From Pseudonocardia sp. CNS-004 (GTDB lineage: Bacteria > Actinomycetota > Actinomycetes > Mycobacteriales > Pseudonocardiaceae): 64,000 bases of DNA. The notes beneath the pieces were generated by a model. That model was not told where the DNA came from and searched no databases. It saw nothing but the letters and a program-made list of their open reading frames with translations. Made by a program: the position numbers and the translations under genes. Shown piece by piece: positions 55,781 through 63,045 of this stretch; position 1 is the stretch's first letter; each line of letters starts with the position of its first letter. The DNA lies in assembly GCA_001942185.1 (NCBI GenBank), contig MKJV01000112.1, positions 141,179 to 205,178 of the forward strand, read 5' to 3'.

Positions 55781-56602
55781 TTACCTCGACGGTCGACCGG
55801 GGTGGGCCATCCGGAATTGGTTCGCCGCCGACCCGACTCCGCGATGCAGATTCGCGTGGAAGGCCATCCGGTCCGCCCGGATCTGGATCGACTCGGCGTC
55901 GACCGGCCGCCCGCCCTGCATGCGGGTCAGCCTCTCCACGGCGAAGACCGCGGCGCCTGACGGTATGCCCAACAGAGCCGCAGCGTCAGGGCCCGCGTTC
56001 ACCGCATGAACCGAGATGTCCGCGTGCCCGAGCAGGTCGCCGCTCGTCTCCTCGATCAGCGCGAAGATGTCGCGGCCGGCGAGGTCACACTCGAGCAGCG
56101 GGCGACCGATGTCCGGAGCGAGGTACGTGGTGTCCAGCGACAGCGGCAGCCCGTCCGACCAGCGAAGGCGCTCGATGTACACCGCTCCCGCGGTCCGGGG
56201 GAGCTCCAGCCGCTCCGCGATCACTGAGGGAGGCGCGTCCACGAAGTGTGCGGCCCGCACCTCGTTCCGGATCGTTCCGTACCCCGTCAGGGCCTCGGCG
56301 AGGCCGGCCAGCCGATCCATCCCGTGGCCGTACTTCGGCATCACGATCAACGTGCCGACGCCCTGCCGTCGCGTGATCAAGCCTTCCGACCGGAGCAGCC
56401 CCAGAGCCTCCCGGACCGCGTTGCGCGTCGCGCCGAGCCGCTCCCCCAACGTCGCCTCGGCGGGCAGGATGCCGTCGGGGAAACGACCCGATGTGATCTG
56501 GTGCCGCAGGACATCGGCAATCTGCCGGGCACGCTCTGCGCGCGATTGGCGTGGGCGCGGCTGTCGAGGAGGATGAGGCGGACGATGGATCGAGGTCGCC
56601 AT
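55781..56602 (-). CDS. GntR-family regulator with UTRA domain
   Basis: 273 residues, intact. Winged helix QIADVLRHQITSGRFPDGIL, LGERLGATRNAVREALGLLR, SEGLITRRQGVGTLIV; C-terminal UTRA ligand domain (GAVYIERLRWSDGLPLSLDT, TYLAPDIGRPLLECDLAGRD, FAVERLTRMQGGRPVDAESI). ATG 56602 follows GGAGG and GGAGGG. Same strand and immediately upstream of the flavoprotein operon, so its probable controller. Confidence 0.9.
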   Translation of the reverse strand: MATSIHRPPHPPRQPRPRQSRAERARQIADVLRHQITSGRFPDGILPAEATLGERLGATRNAVREALGLLRSEGLITRRQGVGTLIVMPKYGHGMDRLAGLAEALTGYGTIRNEVRAAHFVDAPPSVIAERLELPRTAGAVYIERLRWSDGLPLSLDTTYLAPDIGRPLLECDLAGRDIFALIEETSGDLLGHADISVHAVNAGPDAAALLGIPSGAAVFAVERLTRMQGGRPVDAESIQIRADRMAFHANLHRGVGSAANQFRMAHPGRPSR

Positions 56603-56762
56603 ATCCCTCCGCCTCCGAGTTGTCCGGCACGCCCAGCACGACCCAGAGCCGACGCTACCTCGCGATCCTTTACGTCGGAGTTACGCCGCTGCTACCGACC
56701 TGCGCGGGCTGCACGATCCGCAGATAGCGGCCTACCGATCACCAGCCTCGTCCACGGCGCTG

Positions 56763-57065
56763 TCACCGCGGCGCCGGGAGCGGGGAGCCGCGCGAGACGA
56801 CCTGCAGGTCCTCCTCGGCCTGCCGGCCCACTACCGCGATGTCCCCGGCCGCGTCGGTGCGGCGCACTGCGGCCCCGGCCCGCTCCAGGGCGCCGATCAG
56901 GCCGGGGTCGGGGTGGCGGTACCGGTTACCGGCGCCGACGCTGACCAGCACCGCGCGCGGCGACACCGCGTTCAGGAACGCGACAGACGTGTATCGACTC
57001 CCGTGATGCGGTGGATTCTCCCAAGCTGTACGGGCAAGAAGACAGCCCCGCACCGGCGACTCCAC
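56763..57065 (-). pseudogene. ComEC C-terminal fragment
   Basis: HHGSRYTSVAFLNAVSPRAV, LVSVGAGNRYRHPDPGL and RRTDAAGDIAVV are the end of the metallo-beta-lactamase-like domain of the DNA-uptake channel ComEC. The homologous part begins near 57015; upstream of it the frame is unrelated. So only about the last 85 residues remain. An IS256-type fragment lies next to the break. holA, the usual neighbour of comEC, is about 50 kb away. Confidence 0.6.
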
Positions 57066-57129
57066 CGCCGGCCAGGGCCTTGATCATGCTGGGAGCTGAC
57101 CCACCGTGCAGGACCCCACCTCCGCGCGC

Positions 57130-57450
57130 GCACATCGGCGCGCGCCGCCCTCGAAGCGGAGATGAGCGAGCACCTGGCTACGACCGCCACGGCGCGGCTG
57201 GGCGCGACGGCGCCAACTCCGCAAAGGGACACGCACGAAGACCGTGCTGACCGAGATCGGCCCGGTCGAGATCGAGGTCCCCCGCGACGGGGACGCGAGC
57301 TTCTCGCCGACGATCGTGCGCAAGCGCCAGCGCCGCCTCGACGGCATCGACGGCATCGACCTGTCGCTGACGGACCGTGGGCTGACGACCGGTGAGGTGG
57401 CCGCGCACTTCGACTCGCATCGCGGATCCGTATGCGGACCTGCGGCGTGT
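57130..57450 (+). mobile_element. IS256-family transposase fragment
   Basis: From 57130 the frames read AALEAEMSEHLGYDRHG-like, then KTVLTEIGPVEIEVPRDGDA, SFSPTIVRKRQRRLDGIDGI and LSLTDRGLTTGEVAAHF, the N-terminal third of a Transposase_mut (IS256) protein, with one frameshift near 57200. The catalytic DDE part is absent and no terminal inverted repeats were found. A dead remnant. Confidence 0.7.
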
Positions 57451-58160
57451 TCGTGATCACCTCGAGCTTGGACGGCCCAGCGGCGTTGACGGCGGCTCGG
57501 ATGCAGGCGCGTAGCCCCCTGGTGACCGGCTCCACCCGGAACCGGACGTTCTCCGACGCGAGGCCGAGCGGATGCCAGCGAGCAGCTGCCCGGCCGCGCC
57601 TCCACCATGATCGGGAACGCGTTGAGCCCGGCGAAACGCCGGGCGGATCTGCCGCCGCAGCGTGTTGATGCGAACCTCGACCTGCACTTCCAGCGTCGGG
57701 AGACCATGCAGCAGGTCGCGCACGGCCACGGCGAACTCACACAGCAACGTCATAGGCGACGCGACCCGGGCGCCGACCTGCCCCATCCACTCCACAATGC
57801 CGTGTCCGAGTCCCCCCTCGGACACCAGATCATGCTCCTGACCAGCGTGTTTCTTGCAGGTCCTACGACCCCTGCTGTATATGCCCTGGTCACAGGCGTG
57901 GGGGTTCAAGTACCGCTGGGACACGCCCGTTCGGTCGCGCACGAGTCCGGCGGGGCTGCTTCTCGACAGTTCGGTCGCGCACGAGCTGTTCTCGCCTGGG
58001 CCGCTTCGACCGGATCCTCGTGCTCCCAGATCCTGACGGCGAGCCAGCCCGCCGCGGCGAGTTGCGTGTCGGTGTCACGGTCGCGACGGGCGATGCCGCG
58101 GAACTTCGTACGCCACCAGCTGGTGTTGGTCTTGGGGAGGTGGCTGTGAGCGGGGGCAGG
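57451..58160. other. Unidentified scar region with hairpin and direct repeats
   Basis: No gene recognised. On the minus strand a coding-like stretch (SPMTLLCEFAVAVRDLLHGL, PTLEVQVEVRINTLRRQIRP) occupies about 57560-57760 but could not be assigned. GTGTCCGAG-N6-CTCGGACAC (57802-57825) is a perfect 9-bp hairpin. GTTCGGTCGCGCACGAG occurs twice, at 57929-57945 and 57969-57985, a 17-bp direct repeat 40 bp apart. Probably rearranged mobile DNA. Confidence 0.4.
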
Positions 58161-58169
58161 AGTGCCAGA

Positions 58170-58530
58170 AGCAACCGGATGTCCTCGACGTACAACGACC
58201 CCGACGAGGTCAACCGCAGGCTGGCCACCCTCGACCTGATCAGCGGCGGGCGCGCGGCTGGAACGTCGTAACGACCGCCGGCGCCGACGTCACCGCCAAC
58301 TTCGGCCTGGACGATGAAGTCGAGCACGGGCTGCGCTACCGGCGCGCCGCCGAGTTCGTCGCTGCCGTCCGCACGCTCTGGAACAGCCGGGAGCCGCGCT
58401 CCCCGCAGGGCGAACCGGTGATCGTGCAGGCAGGGGGCGTCGAACGACCGTCGGGTGCTGGCGGCCGCCGTCGGCGAGGTGATCTTCACAGCCGCCCAGA
58501 TGATCACGGCTCTCCGAAGGAGGGCGATTC
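58170..58530 (+). pseudogene. NtaA/SnaA/DszA-type monooxygenase remnant
   Basis: Fragments STYNDPDEVNRRLATLDLIS, GGRAGWNVVTTAGADVTANF, GLRYRRAAEFVAAVRTLWNS, GEPVIVQAGG and VGEVIFTAAQMITAL come in the right order for an FMN-dependent monooxygenase of the nitrilotriacetate/dibenzothiophene-sulfone type. The front third, a central stretch and the C-terminal half are missing and several frames are needed. Clearly non-functional. Confidence 0.65.
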
Positions 58531-58707
58531 TGGTGGTTGGTCGCGCATCCGACGCAGCTCGATCTCCACGAGGTCGGAGAAGATCCAACTTAGCGACTCC
58601 GGCGTGTAGCCGTTGGGCGCCACGGTGGCTGCCGACGTGAGCGCTGGTCCCGCCATCGGCGGTTTCTACGCGGCGAAGCGGCACGGCGCAGCTCATGACA
58701 GCGACAA

Positions 58708-58727
58708 GGATGCGGCACGCCGCATCC
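58708..58727 (-). terminator. Hairpin terminator after LysR gene
   Basis: GGATGCGG-N4-CCGCATCC, perfect 8-bp stem with a 4-base loop, about 67 bases downstream of the LysR stop on the minus strand; read in that direction it is followed by a short TTGT. Likely intrinsic-type terminator or processing hairpin. Confidence 0.5.
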
Positions 58728-58793
58728 TGCCCGCATGAGGTGGACCGGTCGGCCGCGCCTGCGCCGACACGGCGCCACAGCGGACCGCGACGG

Positions 58794-59749
58794 TCAGTCC
58801 CGGTCCGCCGACCGCACGGCCGGATGCCGCGCCAGCACCTCATCGAGCCGCGACCCCACCTCCTGGCAGTTCGCACGCACCACGTCCAGGAAGGCGGCGA
58901 GCACGGGAGACAGGTCGGCAGCCCGGAACGACAGCTGCAGGTCGGGGAGGCGGACGTGCGGGGTCAACTCGCAGAACCACACGTCGTCGCGCCGTAGCCG
59001 GCGCATCCGGGTCGGCCCCAACCCCACGCCCACGCCGCAGGCGCGAGCCCGATGATCGTATGGATGTCCCGGGCCGAAGTGGCGCAGTCGAGAGGTGACG
59101 GTCCGGGACCGAACACCGATCGCAGCCGGGACACGACCGTCGGCTCCTGATCCGCCGGGGCAACGATCAGGTTCTCCCCCGCCAGCTGGTCGAGGCCGAT
59201 CGTGGCGCGTCCCGCGAAGGGGTGTGCGCTCGCCACGACGGCGACCAGGTCGTCGGCCCCGATCGGCACCGTGACCAGCGCTTCCGCACCCGCGCCGCGC
59301 GGACCGCCGCGGCCCACGGCCACGTCGAGGTCCCCGGCGATCAGCGCCGCCACCCCGTCCGGACTGCCCATCTCCCGCATGTCGAGCCGCACGTCCGGGC
59401 GCGTCCGCTGGAACCGTCCCAGCACGCCCGGCAGCGGCGCGATGAGCGCCGAACCGATGAACCCCAGTCGCAGCCGACCGGACTCCCCGCGGGCGGCCCG
59501 CCCGGCGTCGACCACGGCACCGCCCATCTCGTCCAGGGCGCGGCGGGCCCGGGCGAGGAAGGCCGTGCCGGCCGCGGTCGGGAACACCCCGCGGGACGTC
59601 CGGTCGAACAGCCGCTCACCGGTCTCCCGCTCGAGGGCGGCGATCTGGGACGACAACGGCGGCTGGGCGATGCCGAGCGACGCGGCGGCCCGCCCGAAAT
59701 GCTGGTGCTCGGCCAGGGCCAGCGCGTAGCGGAGATGCCGGGCTTCCAC
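58794..59749 (-). CDS. LysR-family regulator (frameshifted)
   Basis: About 318 residues. Helix-turn-helix HLRYALALAEHQHFGRAAAS, LGIAQPPLSSQIAALERETG; effector domain LRLGFIGSALIAPLPGVLGR, VAVGRGGPRGAGAEAL, VAVVASAHPFAGRATI. One G lost near 59045 (GCGGCC read as GCGCC); the tail RRDDVWFCELTPHVRLPDLQ continues in the next frame to 58794. GTG 59749 is the family start. Divergent from the hydrolase/MFS operon, with a T-N11-A type palindrome between. Confidence 0.88.
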
Positions 59750-59756
59750 GTCCCCG

Positions 59757-59777
59757 ACGATACGTCGTAAATATCGT
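59757..59777. promoter_or_regulatory. LysR-type operator palindrome
   Basis: ACGATA-N9-TATCGT is a perfect 6-bp inverted repeat, AT-rich, lying 8 bases upstream of the lysR GTG and about 90 bases upstream of the hydrolase ATG. Geometry fits a LysR recognition site. Confidence 0.55.
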
Positions 59778-59864
59778 GGGACGCGCAGTGAGATATGGAG
59801 GTGGATGACGTCGCGGCTGACGGGTGAGCTGATCTTGACCCGCTCCTCGTCGAAAGGCTGCTCC

Positions 59865-60719
59865 ATGAACCAGACCACCTCTGCCACGGTCGCCGTCCTC
59901 GTCCACGGCGCCTGGCACTCGTCGCTGCACTGGACGGCGACCCAGCGCGCCATGGCGCGGCGCGGGGTCCCGAGCATCGCGGTCGACCTGCCGGGCCACG
60001 GCGTGAACGCGCCCGTTCCCACCGGCTACCTGCAGCCCGGCCAGCCCGGCCTCGCCACCGAGCGGTCCGCCCTGGCCGACCTCACCATGGCCCAGATCAC
60101 CGACGAGCTGGTGGCCCGGCTGGCCGAGATCCGTCCGCGGTTCCGCCGGGTGGTCCTGGTCGCGCACAGCGCCGGTGGCGGCCCGGCGTCCGCCGCGGCG
60201 GAACGGGCGCCCGAGCTCGTCGACCACATCGTGTACCTGTCGGCGTTCCTACCGGCGGGCCGGCCACGGTTCACCGACTACATCGACGCGCCGGAGAACG
60301 CCGGCGCGGTCCACGTGCCCCAGGTCGGCGACCCGGCCACGACCGGCGTGCTCCGGATCAACCCGATCTCGGCCGATCCGGCGGAAGTGGCGGCGATCCA
60401 CCGGTCCTTCTTGGCGGACTGGCCCGCCGACCGGCCGGGCTGGCGGCTGCTCCTGCACCCCGACGAGCCGATCGCGTCGCTGACCGCCCCGATCACGGTC
60501 ACCGCCGCGCGCTGGGGCCGCGTCCCGCGCACGTACATCCGGCTGACCGACGACCTGGCGCTCCCGGTCGTCACGCAGGACCTGATGGTCGCCGAGGCGG
60601 ACCTGGTGACGCCGGACCTGAAGACCGAGCTGCACTCGCTGCCCGGTGCGCACTCGCCCTTCCTCACCCGGCCGGACGAGCTCGCCGAGCTGCTGGCCTC
60701 GACCGCGAACCGATCATGA
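59865..60719 (+). CDS. Alpha/beta hydrolase
   Basis: 284 residues, intact. VAVLVHGAWHSSLHW gives the oxyanion HG, VVLVAHSAGGGPASAAAERA the nucleophile elbow with Ser, and the C-terminal SLPGAHSPFLTRPDELAELL the catalytic His. Similar to salicylate-esterase/MenH-like hydrolases. ATG 59865 with AAAGG upstream is preferred to an upstream frame start at 59805. The stop overlaps the MFS ATG (ATGA), so hydrolase and pump are co-translated. Confidence 0.88.
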   Translation: MNQTTSATVAVLVHGAWHSSLHWTATQRAMARRGVPSIAVDLPGHGVNAPVPTGYLQPGQPGLATERSALADLTMAQITDELVARLAEIRPRFRRVVLVAHSAGGGPASAAAERAPELVDHIVYLSAFLPAGRPRFTDYIDAPENAGAVHVPQVGDPATTGVLRINPISADPAEVAAIHRSFLADWPADRPGWRLLLHPDEPIASLTAPITVTAARWGRVPRTYIRLTDDLALPVVTQDLMVAEADLVTPDLKTELHSLPGAHSPFLTRPDELAELLASTANRS

Positions 60720-62166
60720 GGAGGATGCTGCTGCCGGTGCTGCTCTCCGGGACGTTCGTCCAGCTGATGAGCGTCACGGTCATGCAGGTGGCGGTGCCGG
60801 CGGTCCGGCATGACCTGGGCGCGGGTCCGGAGCGGCGCAGTTGGTGCTCGCCGGCTACACGCTGACCTTCGCCTGTTCACTGATCACCGCGGCCCGGCTG
60901 GGCGACCGGTTCGGGTACCGGCGGCTCTTCGTCGTCGGCATGGCCGTGTTCACCCTCGCCTCGGCGGCCGGTGCCGCGGCCCCGGGCGCGGCGGTGCTCG
61001 TCGGCGCACGGCTGGTCCAGGGTCTCGGGAGCGGGCTGATGGCGCCGCAGATCCTGTCGATCATCCAGACCACGGTGCCCGAGACCCGCCGCCCCCGCGC
61101 GATGGCCTACTACGGCGCGACCATGGCCGTCGCGTCGCTGGCCGGCCCCGTGCTCGGCGGGGTCCTGCTCGAGCTCGACCCGTTCGGCCTGGGATGGCGG
61201 GCGGCGCTGGCGCTGACCGTGCCCATCGGGCTGGCCGCCCTCGCGCTGTCGCCCGTCCTCCCGCCGGCGCCCGGCCGGGAGGGCGCCCGGGACCGGGTGG
61301 ATCCGATCGGGGCGGGACTCTGCCTGTCCGGGCTGTTCCTACTGGTCCTGCCCCTGACGCTGGGCGGGGACCAGGGTTGGCCGGCCTGGGTCTGGGTGAG
61401 CCTCGCCGCGGCGGTGGCGCTGCTGGCGGCGTTCGTCGCGTCGCAACGCCGGGTCGCCCACCCGCTGGTGCACCCGTCCGCGCTCGCCGCGAGGACGACC
61501 CGCTGGGGGATCGGGACGGTCCTGCTGTTCAACGCCGGCATCCCCTCGTTCATCCTGCTGCTGTCGCTGCACCTGCAAGGGCCGCTGCACCTGGGCCCGC
61601 TACCGACCGCGCTCACGATCACGCCGTACGCGGTCGGGGCACTGCTGGGCAGCGGCCTCGCCGAGCCGGCAGCGCGGTGCTGGGGCGCCCGACTCCTCGT
61701 CGTCTGCGCCGGTGCGCTCGGCCTCGTCTCGGTGCTGACCGCCGTGCTGATCAGCGCTCCCGGTCCTGCGCTCTGGGCGGCGCTCGGGGTGGGTGGGATC
61801 GCCTTCGGCGCCTTCACCGCGTGCGCGTTCTCCCTGGTCCTGGGCACCGTGCCGGTCGGTGCGGCCAGCTCCGTGTCGGGTCTGCTGCCCACGGCGCAAC
61901 AGCTCGGCGGGACGTTCGGGGTCGCGCTCGCCGGCGTCGCGTACGCCGCGGCCGCCGCCCACCCCGGTGTCGCCTTCTGGCACGCGATGATCTACGAGGC
62001 CGCGGTCTACGCGCTCGCCGCGGCCGCCGCGGCCGTGCTGTACCGGGCCGCTCGACCGTCCGGCCACGCGGGGGAGCGGCAGCCGGCTCAGCTGATCGCG
62101 CGGGCGATGCCCAGCGCCGCGGTGCGGACAGCGGGGGCAAGGCGATCGACCGCCGCCCGGGAGTGA
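60716..62166 (+). CDS. MFS multidrug transporter, EmrB/QacA (DHA2) type (frameshifted)
   Basis: About 483 residues, 12-14 helices. The front MLLPVLLSGTFVQLMSVTVM, VAVPAVRHDLGAG joins, after one lost G near 60830 (CCGGGAG read as CCGGAG), to QLVLAGYTLTFACSLITAAR and GDRFGYRRLFVVGMAVFTLA; RLVQGLGSGLMAPQILSIIQ is the DHA2 motif. The frame runs 79 bp into the converging iclR gene; another indel near 62080 may shorten it. Coupled to the hydrolase; possibly exports its product or a drug. Confidence 0.85.
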
Positions 62167-62837
62167 GCCACGATGCCGAGCGCGGCGCGGACCCGACCGT
62201 CCAGCGCGAGGACCGGGGCTGCGACGGACACCGCCCCCAAGGTCATCTCCTCGTAGGAGTAGGCGACCCCGGTCCTGCGGACCTCGGCCAGCGCCGCCGC
62301 GAGCCGCCCCGGCTCGGTGATGGTGTGCGGGGTCATCCTCGCCAGGCCCACCTCGACGACGGAGGCGAGCAGCTCCTTCGCGGAGAACGCCAGGATGGCC
62401 TTCCCGACGCCGGTCGCGTGCAGGGGCAGGCGCCCGCCGATGTGGGTCAGCGTCGACACGGCCCTGGTGCTCGAGATCTTCTCGATGCACAGCGCCCTGC
62501 TGCCCTCCGGCACCGTCAGCTGGATGTTCTCCTGGGTCGCCTGGAACAGGTCGTGCATGGCGGGGAGTGCGGCCTCCCGCAGGCCCCGCTGCTGCGGCGC
62601 GAGGGTGCCGATCGTCCAGAGGCGCATCCCGATGCGGTACCGGCCGTCGGCGAGGCGTTCCAGCCCACCCCAGTCATGGAGCTCGGTGATGAGCCGTCGC
62701 GCGGTCGAGACCGGGAGCCCGCTGCGCTTCGCCACTTCGGTCAGTGACAGGGCGGGATGTGCCACGTCGAAGCAGTCGAGGACCGCGAGCAGTCGCCGGG
62801 ACACGGACTGCCCCGGTGCGTTCGTCCGGCCGGCCAC
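62088..62837 (-). CDS. IclR-family regulator
   Basis: 249 residues, intact. N-terminal winged helix (RRLLAVLDCFDVAHPALSLT, VAKRSGLPVSTARRLITELH) and C-terminal effector domain (VSTLTHIGGRLPLHATGVGK, AILAFSAKELLASVVEVGLA, SVAAPVLALDGRVRAALGIV). GTG 62837 with AGGGGAG upstream is preferred to a longer frame start at 62918. Divergent from a polyol-permease-like MFS gene; a perfect 17-bp palindrome lies between. Confidence 0.9.
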   Translation of the reverse strand: MAGRTNAPGQSVSRRLLAVLDCFDVAHPALSLTEVAKRSGLPVSTARRLITELHDWGGLERLADGRYRIGMRLWTIGTLAPQQRGLREAALPAMHDLFQATQENIQLTVPEGSRALCIEKISSTRAVSTLTHIGGRLPLHATGVGKAILAFSAKELLASVVEVGLARMTPHTITEPGRLAAALAEVRRTGVAYSYEEMTLGAVSVAAPVLALDGRVRAALGIVAHSRAAVDRLAPAVRTAALGIARAIS

Positions 62838-62901
62838 GGACTCCCCTTCGTCGGTCGGTGAGGCGACCCGTCGGCCGCGTGACGGCAGACTATCGCGCCG
62901 A

Positions 62902-62918
62902 TTGCCACTAGGTGGCAA
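62902..62918. promoter_or_regulatory. IclR operator palindrome
   Basis: TTGCCAC-TAG-GTGGCAA, perfect 7-bp arms with a 3-base centre, in the divergent gap. Size and position fit an IclR binding site controlling the MFS gene and possibly iclR itself. Confidence 0.6.
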
Positions 62919-63045
62919 CGAAGTCTGGATCCGGGCGGTGCGGGAACCGCAGGATCGACAGGTCGCCGGGAGCGGCAGCGGCTCGTTCGGCCGCGGACGT
63001 GGCGCCTCCCGACACGCCGGTCAGCAGGGAACAAGGAGGTTCTTG

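Noticed and set aside
57840..57925. tRNA-like stretch containing GGGTTCAAGTACC
   Set aside because: The T-loop-like sequence lacks a matching 5-bp stem, and no acceptor or anticodon stem folds around it.
57929..57985. 17-bp direct repeats as a CRISPR array or attachment site
   Set aside because: Only two copies, no further units, no cas genes or integrase nearby.
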